The notes: generated from the sequence alone by a model not told the origin. Shown: positions 32,543 to 44,823, numbered from the stretch's first letter. The stretch is 64,000 nt of DNA from Ceriagrion tenellum (GCA_963169105.1 OY720635.1:157867645-157931644); one strand, 5' to 3'. Translations and numbers: made by a program.

Positions 32543-35085
32543 GATGCCTAAGTGACAAATTGGAGAGTATGAAGTGAAGGGTGGAGAAATAAGATCGCAA
32601 GTGTAGGGAGACGCGAAGAAATTGTCCAACCAAGATTTTATCGTCAGGCGCACCACGAACGATAAGGGATGACATCAGAGTTCCTTTTTTGTGTTGTCAA
32701 TATTATTACTTTTGACAAGAACAGGGTTTTGACCTCTAAATTGTCTGCAATAGCTGTTTTGGAGGGTTGTGTATCACTAAAACGAGGTCACATACCTCTT
32801 TCCAACGTTTTGTAAAATAATACTCAAATCCCCAGGGCTTGAGGTGAACATTTATTTGAACATACAGAATAAGTAAACATTACGCCAAATCCACATCAAA
32901 AGTGTCCACAGCAAACACGTGTGTATTTAAATGATTTAAGTAGTCACAAAAATATATTTCGGGAATAGATCAAGCTGCGGGTGTGAAATTAAAATACAAA
33001 ACTGAACCTAATTACATGATCTATTTGAGAAGTTTGTAATAAATGTGGAAACAATAGGGTACATTTAGATATGAACGGTGAATCACTCGATTTTTGATCC
33101 ATAAAGATTCTTCCGTATTTATTTGCATACACCGATGCGAATTCCAGACATGTGCATCTTCCCACACAGCGCAAGGCAATGCTTTTCAGCTGTTAACTAA
33201 CAGTACAGCAAACGACCCATTCATTCAGCGGTGCCAACCTCAGCAGTAATGTCTTTTTTCCACATACATTGCTTACACGTATCAGCATCATTTTTGTTTG
33301 GACTGCTAAATCATGGCGATCCACGGTGTTCCTCTCATTCTTCGTCTTCCTGCAGTGAGCAGCCGAGCGTCACTTTGCCTTGAGAAAAAGGTTTCATTCG
33401 TCCACCGCTGTTTTTCGGCGTGAATTTCATATGATTAAAAGGGATTTCATTTGATGCCCTGGATCAGATGGCGTTTGTTACTATGAGGAAGCCTGATACT
33501 TAGATCGCTTCTTAAATGTAACGGTTTGGAGTTCACATGTATTCTCATTTATTAAATAAAATTTTTTTTGACTCGCCGCAACAGTATTTTTGAAGACTTA
33601 AACTTTTCTCTTGCGGAGGCGCTTTCTGCCTATGGCATAAAACAGATCAAGATAGTGATAAAATTGTGTACATTAAACTCAAAACTTGAAGTTAGGACTT
33701 AAAATAAAATAGTTTAGGCACCATAATTACTACTATCTTTGCTTAATTCTCCCTATAGCCGCTTATATTTCAAAATAAAATCCCAATACGGTCTCCTTTC
33801 TGAAGAGAGACTATAATCTCGTGCGAGGTAGCTGAAAAAAATTGTTGCTTTCACTATAGTTATTTCATTGGCACGAATGGGGTATCACCTCATAGTGGCA
33901 TGTCACATCACTGAACAACACGCGTCTTATCACCGGTACAACTTAAAGGAGAAAGCAAAAACTTTTCTACTTTCTTAAGTGCATATACTTCGTTTCTGCC
34001 AAATGAGGCCTGATTCTAAGAAGGTCATCAAGTTCAAGCTAATGCGTGTTGAGTTGAATGACGAATAGTGTCAATTTTCTTCTGTAAATTGAGTGAAGAG
34101 CTTTATTGTAGCATTATAGATTAACGAAGCAAGATAAAACCTTTTTTACTCTCATTAAGTATTCATGAAGATAATTTTGGCCTTAAGGAGAGCAATGAAA
34201 ACTGAATTTTCAATAAGTGACTACTCAAGGTATACGTTGAGATTGAAACCGCTAGTTTGACCTCATTGCAAAGAAGTATCCTTGAAGAAACTTTTAGCAG
34301 GTGTATACGTACATTCTTTTCAATTTATTTTCCTCTAACCACTTTCATATTTTTTTGAAATAAATATTTTCATGTTTGCAAGATGAAGCAAAAGCTAATT
34401 TTGGGAAAATATATTTTCTCTTATTCTGTTGATGACAATGAGGAAACTAAGATTGAACATGAAACTGCAGTGAATCGTTTTTTTTAATACTTTAAAATGG
34501 GTATTCAGTGAGAGTTATGAATTTTCATTCGCTGTTTTCTAGATGGAGACTTTTCCGAGTGAAGTCGAAATCCACAAGTAGTTCTATAAAATAGAATCGC
34601 ACGGATTCTGCGAGCGGACGAAACAGCTCTATTTGTCCACATGGATTTTCTTCTTCTGATAAAACTCTGTTCACATATCTCTCCTTATCGTTTGTTTGAC
34701 TTTTATATTTGCCCTCGACTGGCAATCTACGTATTTAGGTACTTCCAGTTTGCTTTTCCGAATGAAATTCGTGTCTACGTGTGAATCAGTTGCAACCCAT
34801 ATTTTGAAGATTTTAGAAGCGGGGTTCTGATAACCCCGCGATTTTATACGAAACAAGACGAAATTCTTTTGAACTTCAGTCCGCGTCATGCCCAGATTTA
34901 CTTTTTGAAACCGACTCGGCGCATACCATCACGGCGCCACCCGTCTCATCTCACAACTCATCTTATCATTTCCATAAGCAATAAAAAACGAGAATTTGTG
35001 GCTAAATCAACCACAATTGTTTCATCCCCACCGTCTCGGCTCGTAAAATTTCAACAATTATTACCACGATCGTTTGCAAACAGTT
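32543..35085. other. no gene seen; one GC-rich hairpin
   Basis: AT-rich. A perfect 8-bp GCGGGGTT/AACCCCGC hairpin with a 5-nt loop lies at 34818-34838. No gene or shared repeat was recognised. Confidence 0.35.
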
Positions 35086-35648
35086 TTAAGGTTGTCCGAA
35101 CGAGATGGTTCTCTACCCATAATAGAGACCATATTCGAATTGTACGTTTTAATTTCAACAGCTGTAGAACACATGAATTAACTATTTTATTATTAATGTT
35201 GCAATAATATAGTTTTATATGGCATAAAGAGTAAGTAATTAAATGAAAATATATAAATAAGTCTTTAACAGGACTCATTTTTTTTCGCGCAGTGCGTTTG
35301 AAACTCCTTCGAAACGGAAGGTATTTAGTGATACCCAAGAACCTACTGCGGTGACAATATGATTAATTTAAAAAATATAGTTGAGAAAACACACAAACTA
35401 CACTCTGTTAGTTTTTTACGATATCTAAGTGTTAGAAATTCCTCATTTTGTAAATAATGTCTCTCTGGAGTGCATACACGTACCATTTCCCATGTAAAGG
35501 GGCTGGTATTTATAAATTAATGGCTCCGAATTTAATGTGGTTAGGGGTTAAATTTTTTGTGTCATTGAAGGGTGAGATATTTTTTCTTTTAATGAGACCA
35601 AATTCATTGATTTATAGATAAAATGATATTTCGCTCAAACTACCTTAA
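35086..35648 (-). mobile_element. GGTAG-TIR MITE, full-length copy, minus orientation
   Basis: TTAA at both ends (35086-35089 and 35645-35648); ends AAGGTTGTCCGAACGAG and CGCTCAAACTACCTT. Collinear in reverse with the + copies. Confidence 0.85.
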
Positions 35649-36191
35649 AAATCAGGGAAAAGCCGCTCTCAAAAATTCTGCGCGCTCGGCAAGTGTCTTG
35701 TCTACCTAAGGGTGAATTAGGGACTGATCAGAGAATATTCATTCGTTTAACTTTAAAGGACTCCAAAAAGCTTAACCAATAACCTCATCTAGATGGACCA
35801 GAAAAGCTTATTTGTTATATTGCTGAGCGAGGAATATTGCTTTAAGGATAGGTTGGAGTGTGACTTGAGCTATATTTTTTAATTTTAACCTTCGATAATA
35901 GTCTCAAAAATTATTATAGGAAAATTTCAAGGACTCTTCGCCTCGGATAAGGCATCCAATAGGAACAATATTTATTTTCACGGAGATTGACTGATAGATC
36001 TCGTTTTTCTACCACTCACTGGCATCAAGGACAGATTGTCCAAATATTTACATTGGTTATCTTCCTATTCGTCCACTTCTCTTAGCTGATTCCATGGCTA
36101 TGGAAGTGCTGCAGCGAGAATGGGTTATTCTGTGAAGAAGGCGCGCAGAGTTCTGGCTTACACTTCCGAGGGCCTGGGTTCAGATCTAAAT

Positions 36192-36940
36192 GGAAGATGT
36201 AACATACATACATACCAGCCACGCCGCGGCGCGGGTAGGCACAGTCACTAAGTTTCACTCATAAATACATATTTGTACACCTAACTCTGCTTCAATAATT
36301 TCCTCCATTCTGACCTATCCTTGCAAAACTCTTTTGCTTCATTTACCCCCATACACTGTTTCATACACGCCCTCCTGTTTTTAAGTCTCCTAATATTCCT
36401 CCTCCTAAGAATTTCCTCAACCAAATTCAACCACAACTTTCTCGGTCTACCTCTACCTCTCGCACCATTCATCTCACTCTCATATATCTGTTTCGTTATT
36501 CGACTCCCATCCATTCTCTCAACATGGCCAAACCAACGAAGCACACTCCTTTCATATATGTCAATTACTGGTGCATCTAACCCACATTCATTTACTACTC
36601 ACTCATTCCTAACCCTATACATCCTACTTTTGCCGCAAACACTCCTCAGATAACTCATACCCACAGCGTTTAGTCTATTCATATGGCAATCCTGACATAC
36701 CCATGGTTCACTACCATACAACAAAGTGGGGAGAAGTACACTTTTGTACACGACGATTTTCGCTTCCTTAGATAGGCAATCATTCTGATATGCTCCACAT
36801 GCTACCTACCACTTTCCTTCCAACATTCGCACGTCTCTTTATCTCCTCATCTATTCGTCCATCTTTCAAAACATCTTACCTAAGTACACAAAATCATCCA
36901 CTTGTTCAATTACTTTACCATTTGGTCCGGGAAGATGTAA
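36192..36940 (-). mobile_element. 5'-truncated LINE (TATG-tail family) with 11-bp target duplication
   Basis: Element 36203-36929 reads on the minus strand from QVDDFVYLGKM through to LRWFGHVERMDGSRITKQIY, GARGRGRPRKLWLN and SEWRKLLKQS, then a 3'UTR and a CATACATACAT tail (the complement of TATG repeats). The frame is open only over its last 87 codons (36281-36544). GGAAGATGTAA flanks it exactly on both sides (36192-36202 and 36930-36940), which proves insertion by target-primed reverse transcription. It is closely related to the 51.2 kb copy. Confidence 0.85.
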
Positions 36941-37274
36941 GAGATGGAAAAAAGAGAGAAAAGAAAATTGTCTTTATTATTCCTGAACAAGAAAGTCCCT
37001 TAGGTACATAGATGGTTATACATCTTCTACAGTCAGACAGAGAGTACATCAGCAAGATTACAAACATATATAAGTGTCAAAGAATGCAAAAGAATGTTTA
37101 ATTTATTTTAAGTATGATACCAAAAAGAGCTTAAACACAATGAAGGCGAGGATTTACAGGGGAGTCCTCACATGGATATCATGAGCTTTAGCACTTCAAG
37201 TTCAGTCCGTCCCGTACGGATGTCCATCACGGATTAATATCCCAACCGATGGACGGACCTCTCGGAGCGATTTG

Positions 37275-37833
37275 TTAAGGTAGTTTAGGCGAAATATCAT
37301 TTTTCCTAGAAATCAATGAATTTGGTCTCATTTAGAAGAAAGATATACCACCCTTCCATTGACTCCAAAACTTTAATCCTTTACCACAGTACTTTCCGAG
37401 ATATTTGCCAGAAAATACCAGCCATTTTACATGTGAAATGGTGCGTGTATACACTCCAGAGAGACCTTATATTAAATATGAGGCATTTCCTACACTTAGA
37501 TTTCGTCAAAAAATCAACAGTGTATAGTTTGTGTTTTCTCAAATATTTTTTCAAATTAATCATACTGTCACCGCTGTAAATTCTTCGGAATCACAATAAA
37601 CCTACCGTTTTGATGGAGTTTCAAACGTACCGCGTGAAAAAAATGAGTCAAGTTAATGATTTATTTAGATATTTTCATTTTATTACCTACAATTTCTGTT
37701 ATGTAAAACTTTTTATCGCAACATTAATATGGCTATATTTAATTCGTGTGTCTTACAGTTGGTGAAATTAAAAGGTATAATTCGAACATGGTCTCTATTA
37801 TGATAAGGGAACTATCTCGCTCGCACTCCCTAC
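37275..37833 (+). mobile_element. GGTAG-TIR MITE copy, right end worn
   Basis: TTAA and GGTAGTTTAGGCGA at the left. The right end reads CTCGCTCGCACTCCCTA, with the terminal CCTTAA lost. It carries the family frame starting MNLVSFRRKI, which is the same element segment in every copy and not a gene. Confidence 0.8.
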
Positions 37834-38014
37834 CCACTACCTCCCGACACAGAGTTTTTCTACACCCGCCATCAATATACGAAATGGCATTTGAGGTATT
37901 TTGTAACTAGGCACATTTACCCATGGGCGCCGAGATATATACCATACAGGTCTGAACACATGAATTACGATCGAGGTCTTTTTGTAAATAGTCTGCTTAA
38001 AATTTTCAATTCCC

Positions 38015-38578
38015 TTAAGGTAGTTTGAGCGAGATATCATTTTACTTTGAAATCAATGAATTTGGTCTGATTTGAAAGAAAAATCTCTCACCCTTCTTAT
38101 GACACTAAAAATTCAACCACTTCTCGTATTACTTTTGGAGATATTTGTAAAAGAATACCAGCCATTTTACATGGGAAAAGATACATGTATGCACTCCGAA
38201 GAGACGTTATTTACAAAATGAGGTATTTGTAACACTTAGATGTCGCAAAAAGAACTAACAGCGTGTAGTTAGTATTTTTTCTCAACCATTTTTGAAAACG
38301 AATCACATTGTCACTGCAGTAGGTTGTTGGGTATCACATAAAATCTTCCGTTTTGAGGGATTTTCAAACGCACCGCGCGAAAACAATGAGTCAAGTTAAA
38401 GACTTATTTTGATATTTTTATTTAATTACTTACAATTTATGTCATATCAAACTATATTATTGCACCATTAATAATGCAATAGTTCATTCATGTGTGCTAC
38501 AGCTGGTGAAATTAAAACGTATAATTCGAATATGGTCTCTATTATGACTAGGTAACTATCTCGCTCGGGCCACCTTAA
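38015..38578 (+). mobile_element. GGTAG-TIR MITE, full-length copy
   Basis: TTAA at both ends (38015-38018 and 38575-38578), ends GGTAGTTTGAGCGAG and CTCGCTCGGGCCACC. Only 180 bp separates it from the previous copy in the same orientation. Confidence 0.85.
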
Positions 38579-39700
38579 GGAGCTGATGGGAAAAACAATT
38601 CGAATAGAATAGTGACTTATGTGCAACACATGTCTCTCAAATGAAAAGCACATTGCGCATCATGGAAGCGGCAGTGGATTGTGCTTTGGAGGGGATGGCT
38701 TTTAAAATATATAACTTATTGGCTTTTAGGACTAAAATTATTTTCAGCTGATAGAACTTCTACCTCCTCATTAACTCGTAAATCACATGAGAAAGAGAAA
38801 TCAACGTAAGCCTTTATTATTTCCTCTGTTTTTAGCTTGTATCAACATGACTACCAGCCGAGTTGGTATTAAGTCTTTTTTTGTCGACTTAGAATGTTAT
38901 AGTTCATAGAGTTATTTCTTTATCAAGGGGTTTTCCCTAAAATTGCCTCAAACGTCTAGATCATATAATTTTTAACGCTTTCCTAAGTGCAGTTTTTTTT
39001 CAATTAAAGGCAGTGGCCCTTTAAACTCGGCTCAAGACTAAAATGATTGTCGAACTTTTTTGAACCTCACCTAAAGATAATCACAGCCGGTACATCTACC
39101 GAGCCATCTTTTTGCAGGATTGCTGATTTAAAGTGGCTTGTACACCTTGGAGGCTTCGGTATACTGACTTAATTTGGAACGTTAGGAGGGCCGTTGTCAA
39201 GCAAAATTATTGATTCGCGACTCACATTGCGACCATAACCAACGATAAAATTTTTGGTTGGGTCCCATTGCTACAGATTTGCTCAAGACCATTAAAGTAT
39301 AACGAACCACAATTGCGAATTATGATGGCAAAAATAGAGGTATAGAGAAAAAGTAACAGATGTTCAAAACAGATGTTCAATAAGTTATGAGATAACATTC
39401 TAACATACCGATTCCTTAAAAAAAAAAGTTTTTTTAATGCCCAGCAAACGCGAAATATTGACAGAATACGTCATAATGCTAAATATCTTTCTTACTCTCT
39501 AAGGTCATTATCAGAGATAAAACAGTTTGAAAATATGGCGTGAATGCGCCATTGAATTATCCGACACAGAGAAACGTGCATTTTTTCACCTGAATTTCTC
39601 TCATGTTTTCTTAATAACAACCTTTTTAGAAAAAAAGCAAACTGGGAAAAATAAACTAAACAGTTCGGAAGTTATTATTTGATCGCTGTGGACGAACGAT
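38579..39700. other. no gene seen
   Basis: AT-rich; nothing recognised. Confidence 0.35.
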
Positions 39701-39785
39701 TTACTCCTGTCTGATGATTGGATCTTCAGCATTCCAATACCTGATACAAGTTCCTTAGTAACTTTGTGGTATTCCATATCAGATC

Positions 39786-39812
39786 CTGAAGATGACGCTT
39801 AAGCGTTGAAAC
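39786..39812 (+). ncRNA. hammerhead-like ribozyme core (candidate)
   Basis: CTGAAGA (39786-39792), one T, a 5-bp stem GACGC/GCGTT with loop TTAA, then GAAAC (39808-39812). This fits CUGANGA-stem II-GAAA. It sits between imperfect direct repeats (TTCCAATACCTG near 39734 and 39871), as in Penelope-like terminal repeats. Stems I and III were not resolved, so activity is unknown. Confidence 0.4.
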
Positions 39813-40136
39813 CCGGGTTGTGTATTTTCAAGTCTGTGGTATTGTAAACATTACCATTAAATTCTCTGATTCCAATACCTGTATGTGCAAACATTACATT
39901 TTAATCGGGGGTTGTCGTTTTTTTTCTCAAAAAAAATTATTTAAACTGCAACTTCCAGCGAGGCACACAGCTCGCCATTATTGGGTACCCTCCACCGCCT
40001 CCGAAGCGTCTTTGCGGAATCGTTCCGCAGTTCAGCGATTTACATCCGAATATTCGGAAAGTATTTCACTGATTCCCTTCTTTTTTGCGTTATTTGGAAG
40101 CGAGAGCGTTCCTGCCCTCCTCCCCCGACGCCTTAA
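39813..40136. other. no gene seen
   Basis: No supported feature; the 109-codon frame at 39820-40149 ends inside the P-type element and is probably chance. Confidence 0.35.
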
Positions 40137-41076
40137 ATGGAGGGCATGAATATATATTATGGATTTAAATGTTTGGATTTGTTGCCTAAATTTCCACTTT
40201 TAGTTCTTGTTTAGCTCTGGTTTAGTTTAGTGCTTGGCGCCACTTCGAAAAAAGTCTTTTCAGTTGAATCGTAAATAGACGTAGTTAATTGTTGTTAACG
40301 TGAGATTGTTGTGAATATTCAATACCAATCAAGGAGATATGATTTACTTAATGCTTGAATAATATCTTGCTATTTTGGTGACCTAAAAGTTACTTTGTAA
40401 ATATAAGAGAGGAAATATCTATTACAGGGCATGCGTAAGAGGTTTATGAAACGCCCATCGTGTGCCAAAGACGATGTTTGCCAGAATCCGATTATAATTG
40501 GGATGCATTAAGCCTGTTCGGCTTAAATAAAGAATTTAGAGTGCCGTGTTTAAACAGAACTTGCTTTGGACCAGGCTGCCAAGCAGGGTATGCGTCTACG
40601 AGGACCAAAATTAGGAGACTTGGATTGAAAAATAAGAATCTGTTCAAGGCGGCGGTAAGTGCATTCCTTTTTACCTACACTGCAATGATGGCCATTGGGA
40701 ATACTTATGAAGTCACCTCGCATTATTATTAAATTTCCGTATAGCGATATTCACGAAGTACTAAGAAGTTAATTGTGCATTTATTTAATTAAATTTTGAA
40801 GAGGAATTAAATATATCTGAGGAACCTGATGGCATTAAAAAGAGTGTAATTACGTCCCGCGTGTAGTACTAATTTTTTCTCCTCTGCATTATAATTGCCT
40901 GTAAGTAAAGTCAGTAAGACGTGTTTATTTACAAAATATCGACTGTATTTACATTAGAGCTTCCGTCTTTCATCACTAGGCGACACCGCATTCCAAAAAG
41001 TTGTTTGTGTACGGAATTCTAGACAACAGTTTTTGGCGACGAGATAACATCCATAATATATATTCATGATGGAGGG
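40137..41076 (+). mobile_element. P-superfamily non-autonomous element with THAP exon, exact target duplication
   Basis: Element 40145-41068 (924 bp) has perfect ends CATGAATATATATTATGGAT and their reverse complement. It is flanked by the exact 8-bp repeat ATGGAGGG (40137-40144 and 41069-41076). It is the opposite-orientation sister of 20989-21903, similar over most of its length. This copy has intact terminal repeats and an exact target duplication, so it is probably the younger one. No DDE-like or other transposase domain beyond the THAP exon was found. Confidence 0.88.
40541..40654 (+). pseudogene. THAP first exon with lost start codon, inside P-type element
   Basis: Equivalent of 21399-21512: 38 codons reading VPCLNRTCFGPGCQAGY, then LKNKNLFKAA, ending at the donor GTAAGTGC (40655). 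The start ATG is GTG here. Two THAP cysteines (C-x4-C in TCFGPGC) and the following GY remain. Conservation of the frame and donor in both copies shows what the ancestral element encoded; the second THAP half (Cys-x2-His) is absent. Confidence 0.6.
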
Positions 41077-41478
41077 TTTAATCGGAGCCCTCCCTCCCAC
41101 CCCTTCGCCCCCCTCGAAGAGGAGAGGGGTTGTGAAAGACATTGCCGCTTCTGCGCGTCGGCTGGCTGGACCACCTCACCCCCCGTTCCCTTCCTCTCTC
41201 TCCTTTTGGATTCGCCCTTCAGAAGGGGATGCCCCTCCGCAGACGCAGCTAGATCGTGTTCGTCCGGCCGGATCATGTTTCTGTTGCGTCACCAAGCCCC
41301 TCCCACACCAACGACGCATCTTAGAGAGAGAAGAGAGAGAGAGACTGTGAGAACGCTATGCTTCCGAATGGAATCCAATCATTCGATAACGCACCGATCG
41401 CATTCCTCTACATACTCGATTGGAGGCAATATTTTGCATTGAGATGAAATAATAACACTTTGTTTAATCCACACAAAA
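41077..41478. other. no gene seen; GC-rich patch with AG repeat
   Basis: Locally GC-rich (41080-41300), with a GA-rich tract at about 41323-41346. Frames overlap on both strands; no motif. Confidence 0.35.
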
Positions 41479-41745
41479 CTTTAATGCAGAGGTGGCCAAC
41501 CAAAATTATCTTGCGGACCACTTTGGAAATTCATCATAACTCCGCGGGCCGCATATAAAATTATATATCCCCATATTAGATTTAGACCCACTATAGACAT
41601 TTTTTTGGAGTGAAAAATTGAAGCATAATGAGTTATTATTATTGTGTTAAAGTTATTGTATTAAAATTTGAAAAACCTCGCGGGCAGGAAAAATGTTCAA
41701 GGCATGCGGCCCGCGGACCGCGGGTTGGCCACCCCTGCTTTAATG
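41479..41745 (-). mobile_element. hAT MITE with exact 8-bp target duplication
   Basis: Element 41487-41737 (251 bp). Terminal inverted repeat CAGAGGTGGCCAACC (left) against CAGGGGTGGCCAACC (right, reverse complement). Exact 8-bp duplication CTTTAATG (41479-41486 and 41738-41745). CAGRG ends and 8-bp duplications are diagnostic of hAT elements. The ends are rich in GGCCCGCGG, also seen in other hAT MITEs. Confidence 0.92.
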
Positions 41746-41789
41746 GTATGAGCCCGACCGGTTTCAACACTTTTGTGTAATTCTCAAGG

Positions 41790-42050
41790 GACAATACCAG
41801 GGGTGGCCAACCCGCGGCCCGCCTTGAACATTTGTCCGGCCTGCGAGATTCATCACACTTTAATACAATAACTTTAACACAATAATAATAATTCATTATG
41901 TTTCAATTTTTCACTCCAAAATTCACTCCACTCTATAGAGGGTCTAAATCTAATCTGGGGATATATAATTTTATATGCGGCCCGCGGAGTTATGATGAAT
42001 TTCCAAAGTGGCCCGCAAGATCATTTTGGTTGGCCACCCCTGGACTAAAC
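41790..42050 (+). mobile_element. hAT MITE, inverted neighbour copy
   Basis: Element 41798-42042 (245 bp) with CAGGGGTGGCCAACC at both ends. It is a close inverted copy of 41487-41737. Flanks GACAATAC (41790-41797) and GACTAAAC (42043-42050) agree at 6 of 8 positions, a worn target duplication. Independent duplications show two separate insertions rather than one inverted duplication. Confidence 0.88.
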
Positions 42051-42269
42051 AATTCGTTTTTTGGCGAGCACGTATTTATATTTTATGTCGGATGGGGGAG
42101 GGGGAGTGGGGTTTAGGAAAGTATAACTAAGGATGAAGGTTAAGCGTGAAGTATCGGGCTGGAGGTGGACGTAACCAAATATTTTCGGAAGGTTAAATGA
42201 CTTGGTACCGTTACATCATTCTCCTCTCTACCAAGTTCCTGTCCCCCCCTTCCAGAAAATATTTGGTTT

Positions 42270-42530
42270 ATTTTGTATGAATGTGGAGGTGGAGCTGTAT
42301 GTCAGCGATAGTAAACCAACTAATTTAGATGTAGGGAATGAGGGGGAGGAAGATTATCTCGGGCCAATGATACTTGACAGTGAAGTAGAGAAAGCATTGA
42401 AAGAGACGAAGGTAAGAAAAACTGTAGGAGTAGATAAATTACCTTCGTAGCTGCTTACGTATTTAGGAAAAAAAGGTAGGCAAGCTTTCTTCAAACTTGG
42501 GGACATGGGCATAATTTGGCATGGGCATAA
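42270..42530 (+). pseudogene. non-LTR retrotransposon fragment upstream of the RT fingers
   Basis: The plus strand reads LGPMILDSEVEKALKETKVR, then TVGVDKLPS, a stop (42448-42450), then LLTYLGKKGRQAFFKL. Known: EVE-AL-x-K-x-GKA-GVD-IP-ELL, then G-x-L-L is the conserved segment just before the RT fingers in many LINEs. The RT core itself does not follow. Confidence 0.65.
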
Positions 42531-42744
42531 ATAAATTTTGAATCATGGAGTGTACGACTTTTAGACTGTGTACCATTAAGATTTTCATCATCATTGGCCT
42601 TTCAATCCTAAAACAGGTTGGCAGATATAGGCCGCATCTTTTAAGGAAGTTAATTCGGTGGTTTCTCCGTTGCTTTCCGCATCATGAACTTCACTCTTCT
42701 GAAGCTGTGGCGGTTGATACCGGTCCGATCTTCTTGATCTGCCC

Positions 42745-43112
42745 CATCGCTGCCTCCTAAAGACTCGGAGGCAACACGCCGGGCTTAAGTTGCTTGAGAA
42801 ATTCAGAACTGATGTTTGTCAGAGCAATACAGAGAATATTATTATGACTCCTCACTACATCTCTAGGTCAGACAGATGCGACAAAATAAGAGAGATACAT
42901 AACCGATCAGATAGGAACAAAAACTGATTCTTTCCGCGCACAATAAGCAACCATAATAAATACTGAGCTCCGCTATATACACTTCCATAGAACACGTCGC
43001 CATTTCACCTCCCAGAACCTTATCCCTTACATCTTTACACGGCTGGTGTCCTAACACCCCCTGCCACACGCCCATGCGGCGGCTCGCAGGATAGAATGTG
43101 GATGTAGATTAA
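42745..43112 (+). mobile_element. CR1-like LINE 3' end, sense
   Basis: Sense tail beginning near CTCCTAAAGACTCGG, through IFMTPHYISRSDRC-like codons and CGCACAATAAGC, to the 3'UTR block CCCCCTGCCACACGCCCATG and a GATGTAGATT end. Frames are broken. Confidence 0.75.
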
Positions 43113-43427
43113 TGCCTTCTGCTGAGACTGTTGTCTCTTTTATTAGTAGTGGGGTCAGACAGGGTACTATGTAATTGTTGGATTCCGGAGTCAGGACATT
43201 TTTTTCCGTTGCCATTAACTAACTGTTACTACACAACGTAACAAAAACTAGACTATTTACTGCACGGAAATCAGTGTAAATGTGATGAGTAATATTTGAC
43301 AAAATATTAATATGCAATGATGAGAAGGCAGCATTGATATATGTACACAAATATTATTCAAATATGATCAAACATGAAAATGAAATATGTGATATAAAAT
43401 TTTATGGAAAATATTATCTTGTTTCCT
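43113..43427. other. no gene seen
   Basis: No recognisable feature. Confidence 0.35.
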
Positions 43428-43976
43428 TTAAGTTAGTTTGAGTGAAATATCATTTTACCTATATTTGAATGAATCTGGTTTCATTTCAAAGAAAAATATC
43501 TCACCCTTTAATGGCCACAAAAATTCAATCCATTTTCCAAATTACTTTCGGCGTTATTTGTCAAAAATGCCAGCCCTTTTACATGGGAAATGGTACGTGT
43601 ATGCAGTGCAGAGAGACATTATTTACAAAATTAGGAATTTCTACCACTTATATGTCGTAAAAAAACTAAGAGGGCGTAGTTTGTATGTTTTCTCAACTAT
43701 TTTTGAAAATTAATCATATTTTCACCGCAATAGGTTCTTGGGTATCGCAAAAAACCTCCCGTTTTGAAGAAGTTTCAAACGAACCGAAAAAAATGAGTCA
43801 AGTTAAAGACTTATTTTGATATTTTCATTTAATTACTTACGATTTCTATTATATGTCATTGCACCATTGATAATGCAATATTCAACTCATGTGTCCTACA
43901 GGTGGTGAAATTAAAACTTATAATTCGAATATGGTCTCTATTGTGACTAGGGAACTATCTCACTCGGACTACCTAA
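43428..43976 (+). mobile_element. GGTAG-TIR MITE copy
   Basis: Left end TTAAGTTAGTTTGAGTGA, right end CACTCGGACTACCTAA; the body is collinear with the other copies, with small deletions (for example after GAAACGAACC). Confidence 0.85.
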
Positions 43977-44820
43977 ACATGCTCCAACAACCTATATATA
44001 AATCTTCAGTTATATCTGACCGGGGATTTCTGAAACCCTCCCCCACTGCGCTCTGATTTAACTTCAAAAAATACGAAGACGGCTGCGAAATATCACTCGA
44101 GCCTCTACTTGCCTGTGTTGCCTGAAAATTTCTGTTTCCTTTGACCGTTTTTAGTGATTCAAAATCAATTCAAAAGAAATTATCTCTTTCACAATTTTCA
44201 TTTCTAATTCATGAGTTATGTAACTAACCTAATTTTCACGAGCATAGCTCTTTGAATTTTTTCAAAATTATTTATCTTCGAGGGGGAATTGAAAACTTGT
44301 CGCTACTTTGGGGGAACATCAGTATTTTATTTTCAATCCCTTCAAAGCTGAATTTGCTTAATTATTCGCACTTAATTAAAACGATTGCCATTAAAGCCAG
44401 TTGATCACGAAAAAATGAAAATTTATCGGAGTAATGGTTACTGATATGCGCTCAGTTTGATTACGTATTCGCTCACCACGTCGATGAGCATCCGTGACAA
44501 AGTGGACGGGGATACTGCTGGATATGGTGGCTAAATTACTCACTTCCCATCCTGCGGGACATCGTATCAATCCTGTCGGAGGTGAAGGCTTCTCAATGGA
44601 ATCCTGATCCCTACTCGAATGCTATGCGCATTGCATTTTGATGTGCCGAATTCCTTGCATCCGAATGGACGTTGAACTCTGTTCCCTTTGGTGCATTCGA
44701 TTAAGAGTTGACCTCGCAGGTTTCGTCACCCTTCTCCTCGTTCCCGTGTAAATCTGGCTTTATGGGACCTTGCATCCAAGCAACCCAGCCAATCGACGTA
44801 TAAATTACTGCGGGGAAAAA
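43977..44820. other. no gene seen
   Basis: No recognisable feature. Confidence 0.35.
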
Positions 44821-44823
44821 TCC

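Noticed and set aside
34818..34838. GC-rich hairpin resembling a bacterial intrinsic terminator
   Set aside because: The context is eukaryotic, with no upstream gene and no following T run of the right kind.
36321..36653. 110-codon plus-strand frame, repeated on the minus strand at 52295-52627
   Set aside because: It is the antisense shadow of the LINE C-terminal coding region; its conservation follows from the LINE.
37316..37579. Recurrent frame starting MNLVSF in several places (37316, 43469 and 49207 minus)
   Set aside because: The same MITE segment in each case. Frames differ in length and break in other copies, so there is no evidence for a protein.
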